Shown: positions 39,993-48,521, numbered from the stretch's first letter. The stretch is DNA of 64,000 nt from Bacteroidota bacterium (GCA_016711505.1 JADJSV010000001.1:62001-126000), one strand, 5' to 3'. The notes: generated by a model not told the origin, from the sequence alone. Program-made: numbers and translations.

Positions 39993-40745
39993 CTATTGAT
40001 TAATGTAAGAGACAACTAATAGAATAGAAGATATAATTCCAATTACCGGAAGAACATCAGCCGCGAGTCTCTTCGTAAATCTTGATCCTGCATCAACATA
40101 AATGATGTCATTTGATAAGACTCTTAACTCGGAAGTTTTAAGCCCTTCAATTGTTGAGATGTCCGCAAGAAACACTTTTGGATTTTTAGGGTCTCCTCGT
40201 AAGATCTTTATGCGATAGGCTTTGCTATATTCTCCGATTCCACCTGCCTTAGCCAGGGCTTCATACAATGTGGTATTATCATTATTCAGTTCAACTACTG
40301 TTCCTCTTCCCTGATCGTTCAGAAAAACGATTGCATTTCTATTGGTAACTTTAATTATAATGAATGGATCATTATAATATTTTGAATATAACTGCTCAAG
40401 TAATTTTTCGCCTTCCCGCACACTCAATCCAACGACAGAAATACGACCGATTATTGGCAATTTTACAGTACTGTCATTGTCAACACTAAAAGTAACATCA
40501 ACCATTGCTGAATTACCTTCATTGTTGTAATTAGTGGATGATGTAATATCAACAAGTTTGAATCCATCATTACTGTAAATTTTCAATGCAAGCTTATCGC
40601 CCGGTTGAATCAGATAAACTAATGGAGAAGATGAAACCGTTGTGTCTTTGGCAAATTCGTACCCTTTAGGTGTCTTGAACATCCTGTTTGGATTAAATCC
40701 CTGACAAGAAGTCAATAATATGAGAATGAAGAGGAGTCTATACAT
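39993..40745 (-). CDS. Wza-like polysaccharide export lipoprotein (Poly_export/SLBB)
   Basis: A protein of 250 residues from the ATG at 40745 (MYRLLFILILLTSCQGFNP). The lipobox LTSC predicts a lipid-modified Cys near residue 14 and outer-membrane attachment. The Poly_export domain (LIQPGDKLALKIYSNDGF, VKLPIIGRISVVGLSVREGEKLLEQLY) is followed by an SLBB-like segment (TTLYEALAKAGGIGEYSKAYRIKILRG) and a C-terminal hydrophobic helix (VLPVIGIISSILLVVSYI), as in Bacteroidota Wza homologues. It forms the outer-membrane channel with the Wzc-like kinase, whose start follows by one base. Confidence 0.94.
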   Translation of the reverse strand: MYRLLFILILLTSCQGFNPNRMFKTPKGYEFAKDTTVSSSPLVYLIQPGDKLALKIYSNDGFKLVDITSSTNYNNEGNSAMVDVTFSVDNDSTVKLPIIGRISVVGLSVREGEKLLEQLYSKYYNDPFIIIKVTNRNAIVFLNDQGRGTVVELNNDNTTLYEALAKAGGIGEYSKAYRIKILRGDPKNPKVFLADISTIEGLKTSELRVLSNDIIYVDAGSRFTKRLAADVLPVIGIISSILLVVSYINQ

Positions 40746-40798
40746 TTTTTTGCTTAGCCAACAAAAATAGAATATTATGTTGAATTGAAAACCCTTTT

Positions 40799-41998
40799 TT
40801 ACTTCCACTTTCGTTTAGTTAGTAACTGCTTATATAACAAAGAAACTTCCTTGATCATTCTTGTAAAATGGAATTTTTCACGTACGAATTCCCAGCCATT
40901 TTTCCCAAGTCTGTTTCTGAGCTCATCGTCTTCGATCAAACGCAAAAGCTGTTCGGCATATTCTTTATAATCATTGCTATCGACAAGTAAAGCTGTATCG
41001 TTCTTGATAACAACATTCTCGATCCCGCCAACATTGGTTGAGATCACGGGTTTATCACCGGCCTGAGCCTCGATCAGACTAACCGGAGTTCCTTCATTGT
41101 GTGAACTTATGGCAACAATATCCAATCCGGAAATTGCAACATCCACATCTTTTATCCAACTGCAAAAAGTAAGATCAGCTTTTACCGGTTTTGATCTGAA
41201 ATAGGTATAATTCATTCCTAATGCCTCCGCTTCTCTGAAAAGTAGTTCCCTGCTTTCTCCATCTCCAATTATGAAAAATCTCACTTTTCTTTTGGTCTGT
41301 TTTAAAACCGAAGCAGCACTGGCCATAAATAAGGGGTGATTCTTTACCGGAACCAATCTGCCAATAATTCCAACTGCTATTTCATCGTCTTCCAGAAAAT
41401 ATTTCTTCCGGAACGTTTCTCTTTTCTCAGGTATATCCTCCTGAAATTTCCGGAGGTCGAATCCCAATGGGATCATGTGTACTTTTTCGGCCGGACAAAC
41501 TCTGTATTTGAAAGTAAGTTCTTTTTTCTGCCGTTCACTGATGGCAATTATTCCTGAACTTTTTTTCGCCAGATATCTTTCTATCATAAGAAAAACTCTT
41601 GATTTAATTGAAGAAAAGTAGCTGTGAAATACATGACCATGAAAAGTATGCAGGATCACAGGAACTCTTTCGTGAAATGCTGCAAGGCGGCCTAAAGCTC
41701 CTGCTTTTGCAGCATGTGTATGAACTACATCCGGCTTGAATTCACGGATCATTTTACGCAATTGTCTGTACGACCGGTAGTCTTTCAACGGCCGGATTGA
41801 ACGATGCATCTCAGGGAGATTCACAAAGTTCAGCCCCATATTTTTAACAATATAATCGGAGCTTTCCTCAGAATCATCCTTGGTTCCGGCAACCAGTAAA
41901 ACTTCAAATTCAGGCGTCAGGTATTTTGTTAATGTGGCTACATGGAAAGCAGGACCACCTAAATTCAACCGATTTATAATAATGAGGACTTTGGGCAC
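40799..41998 (-). CDS. Glycosyltransferase family 4
   Basis: A complete GT-B enzyme of 399 residues. The N-terminal domain has the Gly-rich loop INRLNLGGPAFHVATLTKYL and PDVVHTHAAKAGALGRLAA with ILHTFHGHVFHSYFS. The C-terminal domain has VGIIGRLVPVKNHPLF, FFIIGDGESRELL and SSHNEGTPVSLIEAQAGDKPVISTNVGGI (E-x7-E donor contact). It resembles WbnK/PelF-type GT4 enzymes, but donor is unknown. It leads the capsule-type operon and lies 53 bases before the Wza-like gene. Divergent from the FKBP lipoprotein gene. Confidence 0.94.
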   Translation of the reverse strand: MPKVLIIINRLNLGGPAFHVATLTKYLTPEFEVLLVAGTKDDSEESSDYIVKNMGLNFVNLPEMHRSIRPLKDYRSYRQLRKMIREFKPDVVHTHAAKAGALGRLAAFHERVPVILHTFHGHVFHSYFSSIKSRVFLMIERYLAKKSSGIIAISERQKKELTFKYRVCPAEKVHMIPLGFDLRKFQEDIPEKRETFRKKYFLEDDEIAVGIIGRLVPVKNHPLFMASAASVLKQTKRKVRFFIIGDGESRELLFREAEALGMNYTYFRSKPVKADLTFCSWIKDVDVAISGLDIVAISSHNEGTPVSLIEAQAGDKPVISTNVGGIENVVIKNDTALLVDSNDYKEYAEQLLRLIEDDELRNRLGKNGWEFVREKFHFTRMIKEVSLLYKQLLTKRKWK

Positions 41999-42149
41999 AT
42001 TTCAGATTTGGGCACAAATATAGTTTTTGCTTTAAATTCACAACTTCCTTTTTGTAAACTATTGGTTTTTGAGGGATAATGTCAGTATTGAGTAGGTAGA
42101 AATCGAAGGTGATGAAGATGGAATAAAGATTTTGAAGAATTTAATGACT

Positions 42150-42183
42150 TTTGAAGATGGATATTGAAGTTTTCATATCTTCG
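42150..42183 (+). promoter_or_regulatory. Candidate Bacteroidota-type promoter for the FKBP gene
   Basis: TTTG at 42150-42153 and TATCTTCG at 42176-42183 are 22 bases apart, close to the known TTTG / TAnnTTTG pattern (one mismatch in the -7 box). The distance to the ATG at 42206 is 22 bases, giving a short leader. Confidence 0.4.
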
Positions 42184-42205
42184 CGCCCTCATAAATAAAA
42201 TAACT

Positions 42206-42898
42206 ATGAACAAAAAAGTTTTTGCTCTCGCAGCTTGTTTCAGTATCGCTACCTTGTTCTCATGTCAAGGTCAGAAAGGAAAATCTGCAGCTAATCTTAA
42301 AAACAATGCGGATTCTGTAGCTTATGCTATCGGTATTTCTATCGGTTCTAACATGAAAAAAGACGGTCTTGATTCTTTGAATCTGGATGTTCTTAAAATA
42401 GCAATTCAAAGTGCTATTAAAGGAGACAGTCTGATGCTTACTCAAATGGAAGCACAAAGTGTTATCCAGGCTTACCTTGGCGATAAAGCAAAAGCTAAAG
42501 GCGATGCCAATGTTGCAAAAGGAAAAGCATTCCTTGCAGAAAATAAGAAAAAACCGGGTGTGGTTGAACTTCCGGACGGACTTCAGTATCAGGTTATCAC
42601 TGAAGGAACAGGTCCTATGCCAACTCCAACTGATACAGTTTCAGTACATTATCATGGAACCTTGATCGACGGTACAGTATTCGATTCTTCAATTGAAAGA
42701 GGTCAACCGGCTGAATTCCCTGTGGGTGCAGTTATCAAAGGCTGGACAGAAGCTTTACAACTAATGAAAGTTGGTTCTAAATACAAATTGTTCATTCCAT
42801 CAGACCTTGCATATGGCGATCGCGCTGCAGGTCCGAAGATCGAAGCAAATTCAACACTTATCTTTGACGTAGAACTTCTTTCTATCAAAGGCAAATAA
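42206..42898 (+). CDS. FKBP-type peptidyl-prolyl isomerase lipoprotein (FkpA/Mip-like)
   Basis: A protein of 230 residues from the ATG at 42206 (MNKKVFALAACFSIATLFSCQG); an upstream ATG would spoil the lipoprotein signal. The lipobox LFSC predicts a lipid anchor. An FKBP_N dimerisation helix region (SVAYAIGISIGSNMKKDGLDSLNLDVL) precedes the FKBP_C domain: VSVHYHGTLIDGTVFDSSIERGQPAEFPVGAVIKGWTEAL, then FIPSDLAYGDRAAG and LIFDVELLSIKGK. It speeds proline isomerisation and acts as a chaperone in the envelope. A strong terminator follows at 42918-42955, so it is monocistronic. Confidence 0.95.
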   Translation: MNKKVFALAACFSIATLFSCQGQKGKSAANLKNNADSVAYAIGISIGSNMKKDGLDSLNLDVLKIAIQSAIKGDSLMLTQMEAQSVIQAYLGDKAKAKGDANVAKGKAFLAENKKKPGVVELPDGLQYQVITEGTGPMPTPTDTVSVHYHGTLIDGTVFDSSIERGQPAEFPVGAVIKGWTEALQLMKVGSKYKLFIPSDLAYGDRAAGPKIEANSTLIFDVELLSIKGK

Positions 42899-42917
42899 TA
42901 TTCTTCAATTTCTATTG

Positions 42918-42955
42918 AAAGCGGTACCGGATTTTTTCGGTACCGCTTTTTTTTT
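42918..42955 (+). terminator. Rho-independent terminator after the FKBP gene
   Basis: The stem AAGCGGTACCG / CGGTACCGCTT has a T-rich loop and is followed by nine T. It starts about 20 bases after the stop codon. Confidence 0.93.
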
Positions 42956-43101
42956 GTGCATGAAAGGTTTACATTGCTATGGTATATTTTTTAAATTAAT
43001 TATATTAGAGAGATCAGTTGGAAAGTGGCATGTAAAATTTTTTAAAATAATTTTCAAAAGAGTCTTCACATATCTGTTAAAATCACACACAAATTTAAAT
43101 C

Positions 43102-44763
43102 ATGAAAAAAATCTATCTCACACAATTTCTATTATTAATTATCTATTCATCCGGATTCAGTCAGCCGGTTTCTTTACGTCCTGATATTATTGTAAATCAT
43201 GTACTGGATGTAAATCTGCAAGTCACCAGAATGGATCTCGATCCGATCTCCCACGATTTGTTTTACGCAACAACCGGTGGGAATATCTATCGGGTCATGC
43301 AACCTTTTGGTGGACCAGCTTATGATACTCTTGTTGCAGATTCAAATTTTCATGGCGTCACTTATGTTCAAGGATTCTGTTTCCGCGACAGTTCAATGTA
43401 TGTCAGTGGAAATTTAACATCGAACACTCCTTTAACACGTGGAATAGTTTCCCGTGGAAAATTACAACCTGATGGAAGCTGGCTATGGAATGTTGTCGCT
43501 ATTTCTGAAGCTTATGAAACAGCAGATTATTTTGATCACTTGTTCAGTGGTACTATAGTAAACACTACAGGTGATTCAATCTATGTGACTAGTGGATCAC
43601 GCGGTGATCATGGTGAAGAACAAACTCGTTACGGTCTCTATAGTGGAATAAGAAATAAACCCATCACTTCAGTAATTCTCAAAATTCCTGTAGATGGTGA
43701 TAGTCTCATCCTACCTGATGATTCAACAGCGCTTGATACACTCGGACTTATTTTGTGTAAAGGAATAAGGAACACATATGACTTTGCTTACAATGGTGAT
43801 GGCGATCTTTTCGGTGCGGAAAATTCCGGTGACAGAGATATGGATGATGAATTGAACTGGATCCGAAGCGGACATCATTACGGTTTTCCATGGGTAATGG
43901 GTGATGCTTACAATCCGCAACAGTTTGCAGGATTTGATTCTTCTGCAGATGTAATGATCAATCATACAAGTACAAGTTATGTAGAAGGCTTCTTTACCAA
44001 CGATCCTCAGTTCCCGCAATTACCTCCGGGATTACAATTGACAAAACCGTGTATCAATTATGGTCCTGATGCCGATCAATTCCGTGATTCAACCAATGGA
44101 ATGATCATGGATGCAAGTGATCTTGCAATTGGAATGTATAGCTTCACTGCACATCGAGCACCATTAGGTTTGGTTTTCGATAGAGATAGTATACTCGATA
44201 GTGAGTTCAGAGGACATGGTTTCATTACCTGTTACACTCGTGGTGATTCAACACTTTCAGGAGCATCAACCTTAATGTCACCATTCGGAGATCCGGGAGA
44301 AGATATTCTGCATCTGGAGATGACGAAAGACGGAACAGGTGATAATTACACTTTTTCATCTACTCGAATTGCAATGGGCTTCAATCATCCGGTTGATATG
44401 GTATTGGATAGCAATATGCTTTATCTGATAGAAGTAGGCTTCAGTGGCACACCTAAACTTTATTCAATACAGATTCCCGGATACAACACAAGAGTAGGAG
44501 AGAACGATGAATTTTTAGCAGGCGTTTATCCAAATCCGGCAAGTGATAAATTAGTTGTCAATTATAAAATTTCAAATCAGGAGAAAAGTTCTTTCGCATT
44601 ATACTCATTAGAAGGAAAAGAAATTCTATCACAGCAGATCTCAAATGAAGTGATGGAAGGGAAATTAGATCTTGATATTTCTTTCATTCCTTCAGGATTG
44701 TACATTGGTAAATTTACAAATGGAAATTCTTCGAAGTCTATACGCATTTCTATTGTGAGATAG
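43102..44763 (+). CDS. Secreted sorbosone-dehydrogenase-like beta-propeller with T9SS type A sorting domain
   Basis: A protein of 553 residues. A signal peptide (MKKIYLTQFLLLIIYSSGFSQ) precedes a six-bladed propeller-like domain. Features of the PQQ-dependent sugar dehydrogenase/GSDH fold include LFYATTGGNIYRV, IYVTSGSRGDHG, KGIRNTYDFAYNGDGDLFGAENSGDRDMDDELNWIRSGHHYGFPW (metal and cofactor loop) and the late FRGHGFITCYTRGD. The end (AGVYPNPASDKLVVNYKIS to RISIVR) is a type A sorting domain. Whether it binds PQQ and oxidises sugars cannot be decided. A bidirectional hairpin follows. Confidence 0.9.
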   Translation: MKKIYLTQFLLLIIYSSGFSQPVSLRPDIIVNHVLDVNLQVTRMDLDPISHDLFYATTGGNIYRVMQPFGGPAYDTLVADSNFHGVTYVQGFCFRDSSMYVSGNLTSNTPLTRGIVSRGKLQPDGSWLWNVVAISEAYETADYFDHLFSGTIVNTTGDSIYVTSGSRGDHGEEQTRYGLYSGIRNKPITSVILKIPVDGDSLILPDDSTALDTLGLILCKGIRNTYDFAYNGDGDLFGAENSGDRDMDDELNWIRSGHHYGFPWVMGDAYNPQQFAGFDSSADVMINHTSTSYVEGFFTNDPQFPQLPPGLQLTKPCINYGPDADQFRDSTNGMIMDASDLAIGMYSFTAHRAPLGLVFDRDSILDSEFRGHGFITCYTRGDSTLSGASTLMSPFGDPGEDILHLEMTKDGTGDNYTFSSTRIAMGFNHPVDMVLDSNMLYLIEVGFSGTPKLYSIQIPGYNTRVGENDEFLAGVYPNPASDKLVVNYKISNQEKSSFALYSLEGKEILSQQISNEVMEGKLDLDISFIPSGLYIGKFTNGNSSKSIRISIVR

Positions 44764-44791
44764 TCTTTTATAAAAGATACCGAGCGAATAT

Positions 44792-44839
44792 AAAAAGGGA
44801 ATTAAAATGATTTCTAAAAAACATTTTAGTTCCCTTTTT
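44792..44839. terminator. Bidirectional terminator hairpin after the propeller gene
   Basis: Eighteen-base arms (44792-44809 and 44822-44839) pair with a single G-U, are A-rich on the left and T-rich on the right, and enclose a 12-base loop. It lies 28 bases past the stop. Confidence 0.88.
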
Positions 44840-45024
44840 AATTTTCATTTAAATATGTCTTGCGAATATTAAATTCTGTTTGGTAAAAATTTTCTTTACT
44901 TTTTTTTAAAAACTAATTGTCATTTGCATTATTGTTATAAGCTCTATAGCCGTCTGTATTAGCTGACCGGTTAAAAAAAGATTTGCATCTGGATTTACTT
45001 AGGCACAGATGCTCATTACCACTA

Positions 45025-45096
45025 CCGACCCCGGAGGGGTCGCATATTTGTAGAAAAAAAAATGAATAGAACCGATCCGACCCCGGAGGGGTCGCA
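45025..45096. repeat. Pair of REP-like GC-rich palindromes
   Basis: Two identical 20-base copies (45025-45044 and 45077-45096) contain the palindrome GACCCCGGAGGGGTC followed by GCA, separated by 32 A-rich bases. The high G+C contrasts with the surroundings. The arrangement resembles repetitive extragenic palindromes; no transposase (RAYT) is in the window. Confidence 0.9.
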
Positions 45097-45273
45097 CATG
45101 ATTCGCCGACACCCATATTAAATCGGAATAATCCAAAATATCAATTTCATGCTACCTCAAATTCATAGGATTTTTCAATGATTTCTTTTGAATCCAAAAT
45201 TTTAATAAAAAATCTTGAAAATTATTTAATTGAAAATGAACATATTAACACAATTCTTGTAATTTATTTAGTA

Positions 45274-45339
45274 CTATGTATTGCATAATACCTTTCTATG
45301 ACCGTATCTTTGTATCACCAAACAGAAGGTAATACATAG
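45274..45339. promoter_or_regulatory. Candidate operator: nested inverted repeats around the GIN-gene promoter
   Basis: CTATGTATT (45274-45282) is matched by its exact reverse complement AATACATAG at 45331-45339. A tighter palindrome, GTATT-gcat-AATAC (45278-45291), covers the -33 element. PadR-family repressors are known to bind ATGT/ACAT-type dyads, and a padR gene lies downstream in the same cluster. Autoregulation is inferred. Confidence 0.55.
45281..45312 (+). promoter_or_regulatory. Bacteroidota-type promoter for the GIN-domain gene
   Basis: TTG at 45281-45283 and TATCTTTG at 45305-45312 are separated by 21 bases. The -7 box matches TAnnTTTG exactly. Transcription should begin near 45319, about 50 bases before the ATG. 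Confidence 0.65.
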
Positions 45340-45371
45340 TTCTAAATAATTACACACCAAAATCTCACCCA

Positions 45372-45959
45372 ATGAAAACAAAATTATTTTTCGCGGCCAT
45401 CCTGCTTACGATAACAGGATATGCTTTTGCAAGTAGCGATTCATCTGAACTCACTACTGACTTGAGAAACTTCAACACTTTTTCAGGCCTAATTGTCAAC
45501 ACACCGGCTAATGTGATCTTATCTCAAGGCGAAACAAATTCAATCCGGATCGAAGGGGAGAAGAATACTGTAAAAGAGATTTCAACAAAAATTGAAAATG
45601 GTTCATTGATCATCGACGGAAATAATAAGCACGCTGTAACAATTCACGTAACGGTTCAGGACATAAGTCTGGTCGAGGTAAATGGTGATGCGAAAGTTTA
45701 TGCCAATGGCCTCATCAATTCCGATATCCTGCTTCTGAAAGTAAATGGCTCAGGAAGTATCCGAATGGATGTGCGGACACTCACCGTAGGCATGATCGTA
45801 AAGGGCAAAGGCAAGATCATCGTCTCCGGCAGCACAGGTGATTCCTTTTCAAGAGTGATCGGACAAGGCAGTATCTACGCCGATAACCTGGATGCCAACA
45901 GAAGTGAAAGAATCGCAAATCTTCCCGCATCTGACAAAGGCACAACCATCGTTCAATAA
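45372..45959 (+). CDS. Secreted GIN-domain (DUF2807) protein
   Basis: A protein of 195 residues with a signal peptide (MKTKLFFAAILLTITGYAFA). The mature part is a short right-handed beta-helix-like GIN domain: FNTFSGLIVNTPANVILSQGETNSIRIEGEKN, then VTVQDISLVEVNGDAKVYANG, ILLLKVNGSGSIRMDV and MIVKGKGKIIVSGST. The SGSG/NG turns are typical. The family is widespread in Bacteroidota, often next to PadR and PspC genes, which is the case here; a link to envelope stress is inferred. It has a clear promoter and operator upstream. Confidence 0.9.
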   Translation: MKTKLFFAAILLTITGYAFASSDSSELTTDLRNFNTFSGLIVNTPANVILSQGETNSIRIEGEKNTVKEISTKIENGSLIIDGNNKHAVTIHVTVQDISLVEVNGDAKVYANGLINSDILLLKVNGSGSIRMDVRTLTVGMIVKGKGKIIVSGSTGDSFSRVIGQGSIYADNLDANRSERIANLPASDKGTTIVQ

Positions 45960-46020
45960 TAGATAACAAGAAGCAAAATCAAATAAGAGTGGGAGACCTT
46001 TCAAAATCGCGTTCAAATCT

Positions 46021-46084
46021 CTAATTACTAATTACGAATCACGATTTAAAAGTTCCACTTACCACTAACTACTTACAATTTACA
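46021..46084. repeat. Low-complexity word repeats upstream of padR
   Basis: CTAATTACTAATTACG-type words (46021-46044) are followed by CTTACCACTAACTACTTAC (46058-46076). The second block is the reverse complement, with one mismatch, of a stretch after recA (49583-49606). It sits immediately before the PadR start. Confidence 0.75.
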
Positions 46085-46098
46085 AAAAAAGAAAAGCA

Positions 46099-46446
46099 AT
46101 GGGCAGTAACCTTGAAAATTCACAAGCTCAGATGCGTAAAGGAGTACTGGAGTTTTGTATTTTGTCGATCCTGGAGAAGGAAGAAATTTATCCCTCCGAC
46201 ATTATCGCCAAAATGAAAGTCTCAAAATTGATCGTCGTGGAGGGTACATTGTATCCATTATTGACCCGATTGAAAAACGGCGGACTACTTCAGTACAGAT
46301 GGATAGAGAGCAAATCCGGACCGCCACGCAAATATTATTCATTAACCCCATTGGGGACAAAATTTTTAGAAGAACTTCGTTCAACCTGGAAAGAACTCGT
46401 TGAAGCTGTTAACCTGACCACACAAAAACCTGATCATCATGAATAA
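46099..46446 (+). CDS. PadR-family transcriptional regulator
   Basis: A protein of 115 residues that is nearly all a winged-helix domain: MRKGVLEFCILSILEKEEIYPSDIIAKM, VVEGTLYPLLTRLKNGGLLQYRW (recognition helix and wing) and GPPRKYYSLTPLGTKFLEEL. It is a short PadR without a long C-terminal dimerisation arm, the subtype common in Bacteroidota. It probably represses its own cluster through the dyad at 45274-45339. Its end overlaps the PspC-protein start by 8 bases, so the two are co-translated. Confidence 0.94.
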   Translation: MGSNLENSQAQMRKGVLEFCILSILEKEEIYPSDIIAKMKVSKLIVVEGTLYPLLTRLKNGGLLQYRWIESKSGPPRKYYSLTPLGTKFLEELRSTWKELVEAVNLTTQKPDHHE

Positions 46447-48175
46447 GACTGTAACAGTAAATATCGGTGGAATAGTTTTCCATATCGATGAAAACGCTTA
46501 CGAAAGATTCAAAGCGTACCTGGAATCGATCCGACTGCATTTTACAACAGCAGAAGGCAGAGACGAAATTATGCAGGATATCGAATCCCGCATCGCTGAA
46601 ATGTTTCAGGAGAAAGTGAAGGACAGCAAACAGGTGATCACTCTTGAAGATGTAGAGGAAGTTACCTTGTTAATGGGACGTCCCGAACAATTCAATGATT
46701 CAGATTCTACAGCTGAAGAGAAGCAAGAACCTATCATTGAAGGAAAAACTCAAAAGAGACTTTACAGAAATCCCGATGAAAAAATAGTTGGTGGTGTCTG
46801 TTCAGGAATAGCTGCATATTTCGACATCGATCCGGTCTGGATCCGTTTGATCTTTGCAGGCGCACTTGTATTCTTCGGCTCAGGATTTCTGTTATACATC
46901 ATTCTGTGGATCATCATTCCTCAGGCTGACTCATCTGTAGAAAAACTAAAGATGCGTGGTGAACCCGTGAATGTATCCAGTATCGAAAAAAACATTCAGG
47001 AAGGAAGAGAACCAAAAAGAGACAACTTTGTAAGTCGTTTTTTTGATGGACTTGGAACACTATTCAAATATTTGTTTTTGTTCCTTGGTAAACTGATTGC
47101 GATATTCTTCCTGTTCATTGGATTGGTAATTGGAGCAGCATTGTTCTTCTCAATTCTTGCACTGTTCAGATTTCCGGGAACACAAATACCGGAATTCTTA
47201 AGACATGTATTTCCTGATGGATTTCAATTCGGACTGGCATTTATATGCGCAATAGTACTTCTTGCAATTCCATTCTTAATGCTGGCATATGCAGGTGCAA
47301 GAATGTTGTTCAACATCCGCAAGTCTTCACGGGTGGTCAACTTTACTGCATTGGGAATCTGGCTGGTTGCTTTGGTTACATGCCTGGTAATGGGTATCCG
47401 TGTTGGCCGCGAGTTTGCAGACAGTTCAAGTGTACGCCAGACAATTCCTGTCAGTCAACCGGTATCACGCACTATGCGATTGGAAATGGAAAACAAAGAG
47501 GAAAATCATTCCGGTGAGAAAAAATACTACGATCGTTGGGGAAATGATGACTGGAACGGTGAGTTCTTTCTGAAAATGAAAGATGGCCAACTTCAGTCCG
47601 GGGATATTCATCTGGATGTAGTAAAAAGTCCGAATGATTCATTCCAGCTTGTTCAGATCATGTACGCACATGGTTCATCCAATAAAGAAGCTTCTGAAAG
47701 AGCGACTCACATTTCATATTCATTATCGCAATTTGATTCTGTTATGAAATTCAACAGACGTTTCATTATCGACAAAGATGAAAAGTATCGTGGACAGAAA
47801 GTTCAGTTGTTATTGAAAGTTCCTGTCGGAGGTTCTGTATACCTCGATCACTCACTCGACGATTTCATCTATGATATCGACAACATCCAGAATATTTACG
47901 ACAGCGACATGCTAGGAAAAAACTGGCTGATGACTGAAAAAGGATTGACTTGTGTTGATTGTGATGGAAGTGAAGATACAATAGGAGGAGACAAGTACGA
48001 TTTCAATGATGGCGATAGTCACGTTAAAATTGATCAGCACGGAGTACACATAAGCAGTGGCGAAGGAGATGATGAATCCATTATCAAAGTCGACAGCACA
48101 GGCGTTGAGATCAAATCAAATGGAAAAACCAAAAAGATCAAAAACGAAGGTGGCGTGAACATAAAAATAAATTAA
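46439..48175 (+). CDS. PspC-domain membrane protein
   Basis: A protein of 578 residues. Residues 1-95 form an N-terminal cytoplasmic domain (TVTVNIGGIVFHIDENAYERFKAYL, EIMQDIESRIAEMFQEK, ITLEDVEEVTLLMGRPEQF). A PspC domain follows (KRLYRNPDEKIVGGVCSGIAAYFDIDPVWIRLIFAGALVFFGSGFLLYIILWIIIPQ). Three more membrane helices follow to about residue 325. The C-terminal 250 residues are extracytoplasmic and acidic, rich in SxxVKIDQHGVHI-type turns. With PadR and GIN neighbours this is a recurrent Bacteroidota envelope-stress-like module. A terminator follows at 48201. Confidence 0.92.
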   Translation: MNKTVTVNIGGIVFHIDENAYERFKAYLESIRLHFTTAEGRDEIMQDIESRIAEMFQEKVKDSKQVITLEDVEEVTLLMGRPEQFNDSDSTAEEKQEPIIEGKTQKRLYRNPDEKIVGGVCSGIAAYFDIDPVWIRLIFAGALVFFGSGFLLYIILWIIIPQADSSVEKLKMRGEPVNVSSIEKNIQEGREPKRDNFVSRFFDGLGTLFKYLFLFLGKLIAIFFLFIGLVIGAALFFSILALFRFPGTQIPEFLRHVFPDGFQFGLAFICAIVLLAIPFLMLAYAGARMLFNIRKSSRVVNFTALGIWLVALVTCLVMGIRVGREFADSSSVRQTIPVSQPVSRTMRLEMENKEENHSGEKKYYDRWGNDDWNGEFFLKMKDGQLQSGDIHLDVVKSPNDSFQLVQIMYAHGSSNKEASERATHISYSLSQFDSVMKFNRRFIIDKDEKYRGQKVQLLLKVPVGGSVYLDHSLDDFIYDIDNIQNIYDSDMLGKNWLMTEKGLTCVDCDGSEDTIGGDKYDFNDGDSHVKIDQHGVHISSGEGDDESIIKVDSTGVEIKSNGKTKKIKNEGGVNIKIN

Positions 48176-48200
48176 CAGGTAGTATAATAAGTTAGGTAAG

Positions 48201-48229
48201 ACGCTCTGCTTCGGTGGGGCGTTTTTTTT
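48201..48229 (+). terminator. Rho-independent terminator after the PspC gene
   Basis: ACGCTC / GGGCGT forms a short stem with a ten-base loop and is followed by eight T. It lies 25 bases after the stop. Confidence 0.8.
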
Positions 48230-48231
48230 AT

Positions 48232-48317
48232 GTTCAAAGTTCAAGGTTCAAAGTTCAAAGTTAGCTTCGTAGGTTCCTACAGAGCGAACTTTGAACTTTG
48301 AACCTTGAACTTTGAAC
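48232..48317. repeat. 86-base palindromic element with perfect 31-base arms
   Basis: The arms 48232-48262 and 48287-48317 are exact reverse complements, built of TTCAAAG/TTCAAGG words. The centre, GCTTCGTAGGTTCCTACAGAGC, is itself nearly palindromic. It is the sister of the element at 50801-50874, which shares the words and the CTTCGTAGG core. Confidence 0.95.
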
Positions 48318-48521
48318 AAACGTCCCCAAAACATGCAGGATAATATAATGACTATATCCCAATCCAAACTATTTATCAACAAAACCATACTTTTTAAGGA
48401 TAATATGTTAATAAATTTTGCCTGAAAAGCACCACGTATCAAAAGATTTAGCACATTTGTATATCAGAACGATGATTGTAAGGCAATCACATAAAACAGA
48501 TATAAATAAACAAATATAACT

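Larger units (their letters stand above)
44764..45371. other. 608-base intergenic region with terminator, REP-like pair and promoter/operator
   Basis: There is no gene here that I can support. From left to right it holds a hairpin at 44792-44839, two copies of a GC-rich palindrome at 45025-45096, an A/T-rich stretch and the promoter/operator of the GIN-domain gene at 45274-45339. A 67-codon minus-strand frame across the palindromes is not credible. Confidence 0.8.
48176..48521. other. 346-base intergenic region: terminator, long palindrome, recA leader
   Basis: It holds the terminator at 48201-48229 and the near-perfect palindrome at 48232-48317. The following 200 A/T-rich bases should contain the recA promoter, although I see no exact TAnnTTTG box with correct spacing and no SOS-box-like palindrome. 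Confidence 0.8.

Noticed and set aside
42915..43184. 89-codon plus-strand frame after the FKBP gene
   Set aside because: It begins inside the terminator hairpin and runs into the next gene in a different frame.
44913..45116. Minus-strand 67-codon frame across the REP-like palindromes
   Set aside because: It translates the palindromes themselves, has no homologous look and no promoter or signal.
48248..48454. Minus-strand 68-codon frame at the long palindrome
   Set aside because: Part of it is the repeated TTCAAAG arm; no sign of coding constraint.
48420..48521. LexA/SOS-type operator upstream of recA
   Set aside because: No convincing palindromic box could be seen, and many Bacteroidota lack a classical LexA.
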